Positions 1-7,291 of a DNA stretch of 42,904 nucleotides are shown one piece after another (the stretch's first letter is position 1; every line of letters starts with the position of its first letter). Source of the DNA: a virus. Location of the stretch: IMG/VR virus record IMGVR_UViG_3300037258_000216, positions 1 through 42,904 of that record. The stretch is one strand, 5' to 3'. A program made the position numbers and the translations under genes. The notes below the pieces were generated by a model. The model did no database searches. It was not told the origin of the DNA and worked only from the letters and a program-made list of their open reading frames with translations.

Positions 1-120
1 ACTGACATGTCGCATACTGTAAAAGGTAGGCGCGACCGATAAAAGACGCACAGCGGCAATACGTTATGTTGGGAAAACCGCCATCAACACTCAACCACTC
101 TTAGGGGGGGGGATTAACAA
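1..120 (+). promoter_or_regulatory. Leader of first gene with poly-G ribosome-binding tract
   Basis: Non-coding leader. It ends in a run of nine Gs at 104-112, followed by 8 bases and the ATG at 121. The run occupies the Shine-Dalgarno position and could pair with the CCUCC of 16S rRNA using one G-U wobble. The same arrangement (AACCACT, CTAG, nine Gs, 8 bases, ATG) precedes the gene at 3390. A weak host-type promoter is possible just upstream across the join (TTGGTG at about 42671, TACTGT 19 bases later), but the spacing is long and I would not rely on it. Confidence 0.6.
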
Positions 121-222
121 ATGTCATTTGATAGAGAACTGGCAACCCAAAAGGAAATAAAATACCTTGAAGAACAAGCCAAAGTAATTGAAAAGGCAAA
201 AGCTGAAGCAGAAGAAAAAACT
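1..222. repeat. Terminal redundancy, left copy
   Basis: This stretch is identical to 42682-42904 except for one base: the G run before the first gene has 9 Gs here (104-112) and 10 in the right copy (42785-42794). It holds the leader and first 34 codons of the first gene. It is either a true direct terminal repeat or the overlap left by assembling a circular or circularly permuted genome. The second reading is favoured because the + transcription unit continues sensibly across the join. Confidence 0.95.
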
Positions 223-417
223 GTACAGCAAGATGCTATTTACAAAAAGCTGGAAGACAAAGCGGTTGAATTATTCCTTGGAATATTCAAGCAACTTGTC
301 GAAGGCGGAGTACCTGATACTGAAGCCGCCACTACTGCACGCATAATCTTGTTCTACAAGAATGTGAACAGTACGGGCTACGACATGCCTGCTGGCGTGC
401 CTGTGAGGTTTCGCTAA
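121..417 (+). CDS. Small helical protein, unknown function
   Basis: Protein of 98 residues, not recognised. Residues 1-45 are rich in Glu, Lys and Ala and look like a coiled coil. The second half (about 46-98) is a compact mixed region ending in a basic residue. The start is set by the nine-G tract 8 bases upstream. It is the first gene after the leader and probably belongs to the same unit as the helicase gene ending at 42666 if the genome is circular. The first 34 codons are duplicated at the window end. Confidence 0.8.
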   Translation: MSFDRELATQKEIKYLEEQAKVIEKAKAEAEEKTVQQDAIYKKLEDKAVELFLGIFKQLVEGGVPDTEAATTARIILFYKNVNSTGYDMPAGVPVRFR

Positions 418-458
418 GCTACTTAGGTAGGTGAAATTGGACGCACCTTTTCCTCATG

Positions 459-471
459 CACGCTGGCTCTG
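459..471 (+). repeat. 13-bp leader repeat, copy 1
   Basis: CACGCTGGCTCTG occurs here and at 3319-3331, in both cases in a non-coding stretch of the + strand unit. In copy 2 it lies upstream of a poly-G start; here it lies upstream of the tRNA-like RNA. It could be a processing or regulatory signal; its function is unknown. Confidence 0.5.
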
Positions 472-568
472 CATCCTAAGGGAAACCGGCATTAAGCCCT
501 GTGGTGTATAGAGTAGTCACGCCCGGTTTAGCGCGGGGAGGACGGTGCGATTCCGTAAGGGGCATTTT

Positions 569-689
569 GGTATGTAGGCGCAGTCGGTTCTGCGCAATTC
601 GGTTAGTGGCAGGTTAGGAATATCTCGAAGAGGCTAACTAATTAGGGCTAACGACACTCAAGGGACGTGGTTCGACTCCACAACATACC
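569..689 (+). ncRNA. tRNA-like RNA with an enlarged middle arm
   Basis: The sequence shows a perfect 7-bp acceptor stem (569-575 with 683-689), a canonical D-arm (578-581 with 592-595, loop 582-591 with A14 and the GG pair), and a T-arm (667-670 with 678-681, loop TTCGACT) with a C-A mismatch at its base. Total length is about 121 nt, against 73-95 for normal tRNAs. Between the D- and T-arms no 5+7+5 anticodon arm can be drawn. Instead there are nested stems: 602-606 with 648-652, 613-617 with 634-638, and 624-626 with 630-632 closed by GAA. It lies in a 309-base gap between two small genes. It could be a degraded tRNA, a tRNA with an insertion, or a tRNA mimic. A 3' CCA is not encoded (CAG follows). 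Confidence 0.6.
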
Positions 690-726
690 CAGTTAGGGAA
701 TACAAACAACGGAGATTATAGAAATC

Positions 727-1065
727 ATGATTGAAACAGATACAATAACATATACACCGCCGGATACCAGCGCGCAAACCGCAATGCCCGAATGGAATTG
801 GAGCGAATTTTGCTCTACAAAACCTACTAAGTTAGAAGAGGCGAGGCCCGCCGTTATTCATAACATCAACAAGCTGTTTGACTACGCACCTTATAATGAA
901 AGTCAAATCACGGCAAGCAGGATAGTGATAAATGCATTAAAGGGAGCGTTCCAAGCAATTCTGCTTAACTGCCCACCGTCATCTAATAGAACAACTGCAT
1001 TGCAGCACTTAATTGACGCACGTATGCGCGCCAATGCTGCAATTACTCATGGAGGTCGATTCTAA
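727..1065 (+). CDS. Putative Acb2/Tad1-like cyclic-nucleotide sponge
   Basis: Protein of 112 residues. The C-terminal half (about 60-112) is two predicted helices joined by a CPPSSNRTTAL turn and followed by LxxARMRANAAI. I know this pattern (NCP-S--RT-AL--L-EA-M-ANA-I) from small phage proteins classed in the Acb2/Tad1 hairpin family, which bind the signalling nucleotides of CBASS or Thoeris defence. The first 45 residues are an acidic, Trp-containing extension of unknown role. The start has GGAG 12 bases upstream. It lies directly after the tRNA-like RNA and 2 bases before the next gene. The family call is from memory of the motif, so treat the anti-defence role as inference. Confidence 0.5.
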   Translation: MIETDTITYTPPDTSAQTAMPEWNWSEFCSTKPTKLEEARPAVIHNINKLFDYAPYNESQITASRIVINALKGAFQAILLNCPPSSNRTTALQHLIDARMRANAAITHGGRF

Positions 1066-1067
1066 TC

Positions 1068-1316
1068 ATGGCTAGCACAGAAACAGGACGCTTTTTTATA
1101 GGCAAGTTCAAAAAGAACAATGAAAACGAAATCAAATTGACTGAGGTCAAAGGCGCTTTTGTTTTAGTTGCGCTCGATGAAGGGGAAGACCAAGTTACAG
1201 TAGTCTATAGCAACACTGACCTCAAGAAAAATGCTAAGTGTAGCTATTTTGAAAACCAACTTGCTCCTGCCACAGAACGTATGGCATACGTTAATAAGCC
1301 TAGAAAAGGTAAGTAA
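1068..1316 (+). CDS. Small hypothetical protein
   Basis: Protein of 82 residues, not recognised. It looks like a small beta-rich domain (alternating hydrophobic strands at about 8-13, 28-36 and 42-47) with a basic tail PRKGK. GGAGG lies 11 bases before the ATG, inside the end of the preceding gene, so the two are probably translated together. It sits just before the DUF2800 nuclease and DUF2815 ssDNA-binding genes. Confidence 0.8.
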   Translation: MASTETGRFFIGKFKKNNENEIKLTEVKGAFVLVALDEGEDQVTVVYSNTDLKKNAKCSYFENQLAPATERMAYVNKPRKGK

Positions 1317-1387
1317 GCCTTCTTCGGATGCTGGAAATCCGAAAGAAGAAAACCAGCATCAATTACCTACGTAAGGGCAAATCAGCA

Positions 1388-2575
1388 ATGGCAACACAAC
1401 ATGATGAACTAGGCGGCAGCGTTATTGAACGCGTATGGAATTGTCCCGGTTCTCTTGAGTTAATTAAACAAGCACCGAAATCTAAACCCTCATTCTATTC
1501 TGCGCAAGGTACTGTCGCACATGCTATTGCTGCAAACAGAATCTTAAATAGAAATTTTACCCCCATTGGCACCGTTATAAAGCAAGACGGTTTCGATGTT
1601 ACGTTTGACGATGAAATGGCAGAGCACGTGATGACGTATGTGAGTTACGTACGCGGCATCGAGACTAAGTATCGCGTTAAGCCAAAAGTTGAAGTACCTG
1701 TACTAATTCCCAACCCTTATAGAGACCCATTAAAAGGTACTGCCGATGTCGCGTTTGTTCTGCCGTATATTAAGCTCGTAGTTATTGATTTTAAATACGG
1801 TGCCGGCACTAAGGTGAATGTGGAATGGAACAAGCAGCTTTTGTTTTACGCGCTCGGTGTCTTCTTAGGTTTAAGTAAAGAAGAGCAAGACTTAATACCA
1901 AAAATAGAAATTGTTGTCGTACAGCCGCGTGGTGTAGGAAGCGGTATTGTTTCTTACGCTATAACTAGAAGGGAACTTCTAAATTGGCGCACGGAATTAC
2001 TCTTAGCGGTTAAAGAGGTAGTGCAAGATAAGAGTACAAAAATACATGCCGGTTCATGGTGCAAATTTTGTCCCGCATTAGCTATCTGTCCGGCTCAACG
2101 TCAACAAGCAAAAGAACTAACGCGCTTAGCGTTTGATGGCGTCAGTGATGATATTGCACCTGTAAGCCTGCCTTCTATAGAAAAGTTACCTCTGAAGGTA
2201 TTAGTGCAAGTATTAGACAAAGCAGATGACATGCGTAACTGGCTTAACGCTTGTGAGCAGTACGCATTAGGGTTAGCCGAACAAAATAAGGAAGTGCCGA
2301 GTTATTGTTTGGTGCCGAAAATTGGCAATAGACGATGGAAAGACACAAAAGGGGCTGAAAAACATTTATTAGACATTCTTGAGCCGTATGAGTGCTACAC
2401 CGAACCAAAACTCATTAGTCCCACTCAAGCCATAGAGCTAATTAAAAGACAGAACATAGATACAAATCTTTCTGTATTAATAGAAAGACCAGATAAAGGA
2501 TATTCATTGGTGAAAGCTGATGGTAACAGGAAAAGCGTAAAACCCGTAAACGCTTTTGCTGGTGTTAAAGACTGA
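1388..2575 (+). CDS. DUF2800 protein, Cas4/RecB-like nuclease
   Basis: Protein of 395 residues. Residues 14-45 carry the family start (WNCPGS, then YSAQGTVAHA). Residues about 118-155 hold the PD-(D/E)XK core: GTADVAF, then VVIDFKYG, then NKQLLFYALG. A cysteine cluster WCKFCPALAICPA at about 225-237 completes a Cas4-like iron-sulphur pattern. The family is thought to act as a phage nuclease next to a DUF2815 ssDNA-binding protein, as here. An in-frame ATG at 1328 would add 20 basic residues; 1388 is preferred because the conserved region begins soon after it. Whether it is active in recombination, replication or host DNA breakdown cannot be told from sequence. Confidence 0.85.
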   Translation: MATQHDELGGSVIERVWNCPGSLELIKQAPKSKPSFYSAQGTVAHAIAANRILNRNFTPIGTVIKQDGFDVTFDDEMAEHVMTYVSYVRGIETKYRVKPKVEVPVLIPNPYRDPLKGTADVAFVLPYIKLVVIDFKYGAGTKVNVEWNKQLLFYALGVFLGLSKEEQDLIPKIEIVVVQPRGVGSGIVSYAITRRELLNWRTELLLAVKEVVQDKSTKIHAGSWCKFCPALAICPAQRQQAKELTRLAFDGVSDDIAPVSLPSIEKLPLKVLVQVLDKADDMRNWLNACEQYALGLAEQNKEVPSYCLVPKIGNRRWKDTKGAEKHLLDILEPYECYTEPKLISPTQAIELIKRQNIDTNLSVLIERPDKGYSLVKADGNRKSVKPVNAFAGVKD

Positions 2576-2605
2576 CGGGTTTACCTACGATAAGGAATAC
2601 ACATA

Positions 2606-3259
2606 ATGCCAAAACAACAACAGGAACAAGAAAGAAGTTACCTGATTACTCCAATCGGTAGACTTAGTTACGCTAACATCTGGACACCGCGCAAAAAGAA
2701 AAAGGAAACTGACGCGCTTGTCTATGATGCTGTTTTGATATTCGACCAGCCTGAAGGTATGGAGGAATCAGAACGTTTAAAGTTTGATGCACTTAAAAAA
2801 GCTGCAGCTAAAGCACGCTCAGATAAATGGCCCGAACTTACATCTGCTGTACAAGGACCATTTCGTACAACTATTGGCTATCAAAGTAAAACGTTTTGGA
2901 GTAAGCCGTTAGATGGTATAAAAAATCCTGAGTACAAGGGCAATATTATTATCTCTGCAAAAAGTTATGGTCGCTCTGTTGAAGTAAGGCGTAGTGACAA
3001 TACTGAAATGATGAACAAAGAAGAATTATATTCTGGTTGTTATGTTCGTTTCTGGGTTAACTGCTTTGCCTATGAAAATAGTGGCAGCATGGGAGTTAGC
3101 TTTAGTTTGCAAGGTATACGAAAAGCGCGCGACGGGGCGCCGTTAGTTAATAGACCTAATGCCGAAGCTGCGTTCGGTTCTATTCCAGTAGACGAACCTG
3201 GTGACTATGCAGAAGGTGGCGTTTCTTTTTATGGAGACGATGACCTAAGCGACATTTAG
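2606..3259 (+). CDS. Single-strand DNA-binding protein (DUF2815 family)
   Basis: Protein of 217 residues. Its overall pattern fits DUF2815/Enc34-type phage ssDNA-binding proteins: N-terminal GRLSYANIWTPR, a central KNPEYKGNIIISAKS region, GCYVRFWVNCFAYEN, and an acidic tail ending DDDLSDI. Such proteins coat single strands during replication. The tail would be the docking site for partner enzymes, as in other SSBs. AAGGA lies 9 bases before ATG. Tails ending in a related acidic motif occur on several other proteins of this genome. Confidence 0.85.
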   Translation: MPKQQQEQERSYLITPIGRLSYANIWTPRKKKKETDALVYDAVLIFDQPEGMEESERLKFDALKKAAAKARSDKWPELTSAVQGPFRTTIGYQSKTFWSKPLDGIKNPEYKGNIIISAKSYGRSVEVRRSDNTEMMNKEELYSGCYVRFWVNCFAYENSGSMGVSFSLQGIRKARDGAPLVNRPNAEAAFGSIPVDEPGDYAEGGVSFYGDDDLSDI

Positions 3260-3389
3260 GTAAAAGTGTCGGTAAGCAAACTGCACAGGGATAACGGCAG
3301 TTTGTGATTCCCCAAGCACACGCTGGCTCTGTGTGGCAGATAAAAACCAGCTTTATAACCACTTTACCTCTAGGGGGGGGGATAAAGAA
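3260..3389 (+). promoter_or_regulatory. Structured leader with poly-G ribosome-binding tract
   Basis: A perfect 8-bp hairpin (3277-3284 with 3297-3304), not followed by a T run, then a second possible hairpin around CACAC/GTGTG that contains the 13-bp repeat. Nine Gs stand at 3373-3381, 8 bases before the ATG at 3390. The last 20 bases closely match the leader at 100-120, so the two genes probably share a mode of translational control. Confidence 0.6.
3319..3331 (+). repeat. 13-bp leader repeat, copy 2
   Basis: Same 13 bases as 459-471. Here they form part of a small hairpin in the leader of the HTH gene at 3390. Confidence 0.5.
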
Positions 3390-3782
3390 ATGAGTCAAGT
3401 ATTAACCGTAGCCCAGACAGCAAAGATATTGGATGTTGGCGTGAATAGAGTTTTAGATTTGCTAAAGAGGAAACAACTGAAGGGACAGCATCCTAGTCCA
3501 CGCGTAATCATATTCATGCGTGAAGATGTTGAAGCGTTCAAAAATAAATATGGTAGCGGGCACTCTTTACGCCTTAGACGTGAAGGGGGCTTTCGTCCTA
3601 ATGCTAACGTAATAGGGCATTTGCGGATGGAGATAGCCAAATTGCGTAATCGTGTTACTTACTTAGAAAATAGTCTGGGGGTTACACCGCACGTTAAACC
3701 GGAATCTTCATTATGCGCAGAGGACGACGAAGATTTTACTGAGTTTGATAGCAAGTATGAAAAAGAACTAGAAGACGCATAG
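3390..3782 (+). CDS. Helix-turn-helix DNA-binding protein
   Basis: Protein of 130 residues. Residues 1-45 form an excisionase/MerR-type winged helix-turn-helix (TVAQTAKILDVGVNRVLDLL, then RVIIFMREDVEAFK). Residues about 75-95 are a short coiled coil (MEIAKLRNRVTYLENS) that may dimerise. The tail is very acidic and ends YEKELEDA. An upstream in-frame start at 3333 would read through the poly-G leader; the tract itself points to 3390. Its stop overlaps the polymerase start by one base. It could recruit replication proteins to DNA or act as a regulator. Confidence 0.8.
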   Translation: MSQVLTVAQTAKILDVGVNRVLDLLKRKQLKGQHPSPRVIIFMREDVEAFKNKYGSGHSLRLRREGGFRPNANVIGHLRMEIAKLRNRVTYLENSLGVTPHVKPESSLCAEDDEDFTEFDSKYEKELEDA

Positions 3783-5848
3783 TGATTAGAAATCATCTTG
3801 ACTTTGAAACATTCGGGCGCGTCGATTTAACAAAAGTCGGCGCACCCCTTTACGCTAAACATCCTGATACGGGAATACATTGCGTTTCGTTTCACTGTCA
3901 AAATGCAGTTAAAAAACTATATAAAGGTAATCCCGAAAATTGGGGATTCGGTGAGCCTATTAGGAAAATAGGATTCGCTAATACTTTAGTAAAAATGGCA
4001 ACAGACCCCGAAATTATTTTTGTCGCACATGGTGCTATGTTTGAACAAAGTATTTGGCAGTATATTTTAGTTGAAGTGTTTGGTTATCCGCCTATCCCCA
4101 TAGAGAGGTGGCGTTGCACTATGGCTAAATGTTTGGCATGGGGATTGCCCGCTAGTTTAAAAGACGCAGCTAAGGTGCTGCAACTGCCGGCACAGAAAGA
4201 TATGGAAGGACGCGATACCATGTTGCGTTTAGCTAGACCACGTAAGAATGGCGACTTTTGGACACCTAAGGATAAGCCGATAGAGTTTCAACAACTGTAC
4301 AGCTATTGCGACCAAGATGTTGAGTGTGAAAGACAATTAGATATTGTACTGCCCGACTTAACACCCGATGAACAGGAAGTATGGTTCGCCGACCAGCATA
4401 TAAATCAACAAGGAATTTATCTCGATATACCTGCAGTACGCAAAGCAATGGAGTTTAACAAACAATATGACAAAGAACAGCAAAAGCGATTCGTTGCAAT
4501 TACAGGAGGCATACCAAGCGTTTCACGACAACGAACAAAAATACAACAATGGCTGCATAAGCAAGGCGTCATGGTTAGCAACACGCAACGCAGTACTCTA
4601 CAAGCTGAACTTTATAGCGAGCGTATTATATCGCCAGACGTGCGAACAGTTATGGAAGTGTGCATTTCTTCCGGCAGAACGTCGACCTCGAAATACGAGA
4701 AAATGATACAGCGTACCGATGAAGATAATTGCACAAGGGAATTGCTGCAATATCACGGTGCGCATACTGGCAGATGGAGCGGACGCGGAATACAAATTCA
4801 AAACTTGTTGCGCCCAACGGTTAACCCTAATGTAGCGCTTAAAGTGCTGCAGGAGTACGACTATGAGTTTTTTAAGTTCATGTACCCAGACGTTGCGGAT
4901 GCGCTTGCATCGTGCCTTAGACGAGTTATCGTTTCACCGCCTGGCTGTACGCTTATTGGTGCAGACTTTTCCCAGATTGAGGCGCGTGTATTGGCGTGGC
5001 TTGCCGGAGAATCCAAAGTGCTTGACGCTTTTAGAGCAGGTGAAGATTTATACTGTAAGCAGGCATCAACAATTTACGGCTTCTACGTCTCCGAAGACGA
5101 TAAGGAACGACGCGCACTCGGTAAGGTTGCTGTGCTTGCTCTTGGTTATCAGGGTGGTATCGGAGCTTTTGTTACTATGTCAAGGAATACAGGCGTCAGC
5201 ATTGCACCTGTGCATCGCGGCTTGTGGAGCATGGCTACCGACAGTGAGCGAGAAAAAGCCGAATACGCCTTGTCTGAGTATTACCGACGCACTCACAATC
5301 CTATACCCAGAGAAGTTGGACTTACCGCAGATTTAATCAAACAACGGTGGCGCAATGCAAACCCAAATATTGTTAATTACTGGCACCGAACTGAAGCCGC
5401 TGTTAAAGAAGTTATTTCTACCGGCAAAAGTCAAAGAGTTAATGATGTTGTTTGGCACCTGTATACGCGCCAACAAAGAACTTGGCTTGTATGTAGACTT
5501 CCCTCCGGGCGTCCCATGGTTTTTTATAATCCGCGAATTACCCATAACGGTGAAATCTCTTACGTATCACCCAAGTATGGAAGAACGACCACGTATGGCG
5601 GCGAGCTTGTTGAAAATATTGTCCAAGCAGTGGCGCGTGACGTTATGAAAGAAGCCATGTTTAGGGTGGCACCTATTGCAACCCTTTACTTTACTGTGCA
5701 TGATGAACTAATATGCTACGTAAGAACGTGCTACTACGATGAAGAGTACCAGCAATTGTTTGATACCTTAATAGCTAAGTCACCTACATTTGCACAGGAC
5801 TTACCTGTAGCTATGGAATCCTGGTCGGGGGTTATATACAGCAAATGA
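3782..5848 (+). CDS. DNA polymerase, family A, with 3'-5' exonuclease
   Basis: Protein of 688 residues with GTG start overlapping the previous stop (TAGTG). Exonuclease motifs are Exo I LDFETFG (residues 6-12), Exo II VAHGAMFEQ (about 82-90) and Exo III YCDQDVE (about 178-184). Polymerase motifs are A (ADFSQIEARVLAWL, about 399-412), B (helix with KVAVLALGYQGG, about 448-459) and C (VHDE, about 639-642). The length is typical of phage replicative Pol I-type enzymes. It would copy the genome together with the prim-pol, the VapE-type helicase and the DUF2815 protein. All catalytic residues I looked for are present. Confidence 0.95.
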   Translation: MIRNHLDFETFGRVDLTKVGAPLYAKHPDTGIHCVSFHCQNAVKKLYKGNPENWGFGEPIRKIGFANTLVKMATDPEIIFVAHGAMFEQSIWQYILVEVFGYPPIPIERWRCTMAKCLAWGLPASLKDAAKVLQLPAQKDMEGRDTMLRLARPRKNGDFWTPKDKPIEFQQLYSYCDQDVECERQLDIVLPDLTPDEQEVWFADQHINQQGIYLDIPAVRKAMEFNKQYDKEQQKRFVAITGGIPSVSRQRTKIQQWLHKQGVMVSNTQRSTLQAELYSERIISPDVRTVMEVCISSGRTSTSKYEKMIQRTDEDNCTRELLQYHGAHTGRWSGRGIQIQNLLRPTVNPNVALKVLQEYDYEFFKFMYPDVADALASCLRRVIVSPPGCTLIGADFSQIEARVLAWLAGESKVLDAFRAGEDLYCKQASTIYGFYVSEDDKERRALGKVAVLALGYQGGIGAFVTMSRNTGVSIAPVHRGLWSMATDSEREKAEYALSEYYRRTHNPIPREVGLTADLIKQRWRNANPNIVNYWHRTEAAVKEVISTGKSQRVNDVVWHLYTRQQRTWLVCRLPSGRPMVFYNPRITHNGEISYVSPKYGRTTTYGGELVENIVQAVARDVMKEAMFRVAPIATLYFTVHDELICYVRTCYYDEEYQQLFDTLIAKSPTFAQDLPVAMESWSGVIYSK

Positions 5849-6015
5849 ATCTTCTTATTGCTATTGTGCTATTTATTGCTATTGTGGTATCAACTTTGTT
5901 TTGGGTATTAGGTTTAGCCAATGGTTATAGAAATGCGGAACAGGATTACAACTTTGATCACGCGTATTTTGAAAAACAAATAGCACGTGATACATCACTA
6001 GGGTATTTAAAATGA
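5845..6015 (+). CDS. Small single-pass membrane protein
   Basis: Protein of 56 residues starting at ATG 5845, which overlaps the polymerase stop (ATGA) and itself ends in ATGA with the next gene. Residues 3-25 are one strong transmembrane helix (LLIAIVLFIAIVVSTLFWVL). The rest is a short polar tail. Function unknown; the tight coupling on both sides supports a real gene. Confidence 0.75.
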   Translation: MNLLIAIVLFIAIVVSTLFWVLGLANGYRNAEQDYNFDHAYFEKQIARDTSLGYLK

Positions 6016-6239
6016 AATTTATAACGGTACAAGCATTAGGACGTGACGGTCATATACGCAGTGTTTTGGTCAACCCACGACATGTAAGCTTTATAGAAGA
6101 GTTGAATCGCGAATTACTATCTAAGACAGAACTAGCTTGGCTTGCCTCTGATATAGCTTATGTGAATTTGTGCATGGTTAAAGGAACCAATATTTTAGCG
6201 ATAGGTACTGTTGCGGGTATGGAGAGAATCCTAAAATGA
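6012..6239 (+). CDS. Small hypothetical protein
   Basis: Protein of 75 residues, not recognised. It looks globular, with alternating strands (FITVQAL, SVLVNPRHVSFIEEL, TNILAIGTVAGM). It starts at an ATGA overlap and ends at another ATGA overlap, in a chain of small genes between polymerase and resolvase. Confidence 0.75.
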   Translation: MKFITVQALGRDGHIRSVLVNPRHVSFIEELNRELLSKTELAWLASDIAYVNLCMVKGTNILAIGTVAGMERILK

Positions 6240-6577
6240 GTGAATTAATACTGCCGCGAGGCACAAGAGGTAGCGGACTATCTGCAACCGAAACAAAGTT
6301 AACCGTATCCGCTATTATGTGCGCGTCTTATGCACGCATGTTATGGCTTGGACAAAAAGGTGCGCATGTATCGTTAACCTCTGAAGAGGAACGCGATTTA
6401 AAACGTCTTATGGGTTGGTACAACAATCTTGGCACTGATATGAAAGACAAAATGGAAGATTGGATTTACCAGTTCTCGCGTGACACGCATGATGTTAGTG
6501 AGCGTTCCGGTCGTAAGGTAGGCGAAGCCAATCAAAAAGCATTGAAGCGTGTTACTAAATGGAATACGGCGCAATGA
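6236..6577 (+). CDS. Hypothetical helical protein
   Basis: Protein of 113 residues, not recognised. It is mostly predicted helix, with neutral to basic charge, and has a Met-rich segment at about 27-36 (SAIMCASYARML). Both ends overlap neighbours by four bases (ATGA). No enzymatic motif is visible. Confidence 0.75.
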   Translation: MSELILPRGTRGSGLSATETKLTVSAIMCASYARMLWLGQKGAHVSLTSEEERDLKRLMGWYNNLGTDMKDKMEDWIYQFSRDTHDVSERSGRKVGEANQKALKRVTKWNTAQ

Positions 6578-6831
6578 TAAAAATGACCCGGGCACAAGCC
6601 AGATTCTTGTGGAAAGAGATTCGTGGAAAAGACTTTTTCCAGTATATCGTTGGTGGCATATACGGTGACGAAGAACTTAAAAGGCTTTTCGTACCTGGAT
6701 GGAGTGACGTTAAAACGCTTGACCAAAGTGTTCATGCTTTAGGGGAAACTTTCTTGCGGGAATGGGCAGACGCTATGAACGGAAAACACGAACTAAAGCC
6801 GAAAAGGAAAAAATTTGATGGCACATTATAA
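6574..6831 (+). CDS. Small hypothetical protein
   Basis: Protein of 85 residues. Start chosen at ATG 6574, which overlaps the previous stop; an upstream ATG at 6559 would overlap more. It has several Trp residues, a helical N-terminus (MTRAQARFLWKEIRGK) and a basic C-terminus (KPKRKK). Not recognised. It overlaps the next small gene by 14 bases. Confidence 0.75.
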   Translation: MIKMTRAQARFLWKEIRGKDFFQYIVGGIYGDEELKRLFVPGWSDVKTLDQSVHALGETFLREWADAMNGKHELKPKRKKFDGTL

Positions 6832-6970
6832 ACGTAAAAAATCCAGACGTAATATAAGATGTGCTTTTTGTACGGATGCTCGCTTAGGTAATAGCAAAAA
6901 GCAAGAAGGTAGAGGCAGCCAATTACGCTTAGAGGAAAAAATAAAACATGGGAAGAATGATTACCCCTGA
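6818..6970 (+). CDS. Very small basic protein with one CxxC
   Basis: Protein of 50 residues, missed by usual length cut-offs. It begins at ATG 6818 inside the end of the preceding gene. It is strongly basic at residues 5-14 and has CAFC at 15-18, then polar sequence. One CxxC alone could bind metal only as a dimer. Codon use resembles the neighbours. Function unknown. Confidence 0.55.
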   Translation: MAHYKRKKSRRNIRCAFCTDARLGNSKKQEGRGSQLRLEEKIKHGKNDYP

Positions 6971-7259
6971 TGACCGTTATAGTTGGGCAAACATAGAAGA
7001 TGCTTTTCGTATGCGTAACTACTGGGTGGCTGTAGTAGAAACTGAAGTAAGAGGACAATTGTGTGAGCAGAGCATACTTGACGAACAAGAAAATAAAGAA
7101 GGTACAAAAACAGATAGCGGAGTTTTGCCAAAAGAATCATGTAACGAACATAGATGCGGTCCCTACAGAATTGCGTCGAAGATTTTTCAGATGGTTGCCT
7201 GCTATGCGTTTCGACTTAGACAAACAGCATGCGCGTGGTTTAGTAACAAGATTGGGTAA
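6948..7259 (+). CDS. Hypothetical protein, frame conflict with next gene
   Basis: Open frame of 103 codons. The first part (about 1-40, with MITPDDRYSWANIEDAF) looks like normal protein. From about residue 39 on it overlaps another plausible frame (7063-7272) for nearly 200 bases, and its composition becomes irregular with scattered Cys. Either two genes overlap heavily or a single-base indel split one gene: the N-terminal part of this frame joined to the second frame would give a natural product of about 108 residues. Confidence 0.45.
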   Translation: MGRMITPDDRYSWANIEDAFRMRNYWVAVVETEVRGQLCEQSILDEQENKEGTKTDSGVLPKESCNEHRCGPYRIASKIFQMVACYAFRLRQTACAWFSNKIG

Positions 7260-7272
7260 AGCTAGTGGGTAA
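7063..7272 (+). CDS. Small basic protein, possible GTG start
   Basis: Protein of 69 residues from GTG 7063, with AGAGGA 8 bases upstream. It is rich in Lys and Arg (KKIKKVQKQ, then ELRRRFFRW) and looks like a real helical, possibly nucleic-acid-binding protein. It runs into the resolvase region. It overlaps the frame starting at 6948 almost completely; see that entry for the frameshift alternative. Confidence 0.55.
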   Translation: MSRAYLTNKKIKKVQKQIAEFCQKNHVTNIDAVPTELRRRFFRWLPAMRFDLDKQHARGLVTRLGKASG

Positions 7273-7291
7273 AGACAATCTGCTAACAGGT

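Noticed and set aside
496-564. Second tRNA directly upstream of the tRNA-like RNA
   Set aside because: A T-arm-like ACGG/CCGT with loop TGCGATT and a possible anticodon-like loop TTTAGCG are visible, but the acceptor stem has a mismatch and a wobble, the D-arm has only three pairs without GG, and the variable loop would be two bases. Too weak to call; it may be a decayed tRNA.
4266-4706. Shadow frames inside the DNA polymerase gene
   Set aside because: Frames on both strands lie fully inside a gene with all polymerase motifs, have no ribosome sites and odd composition.
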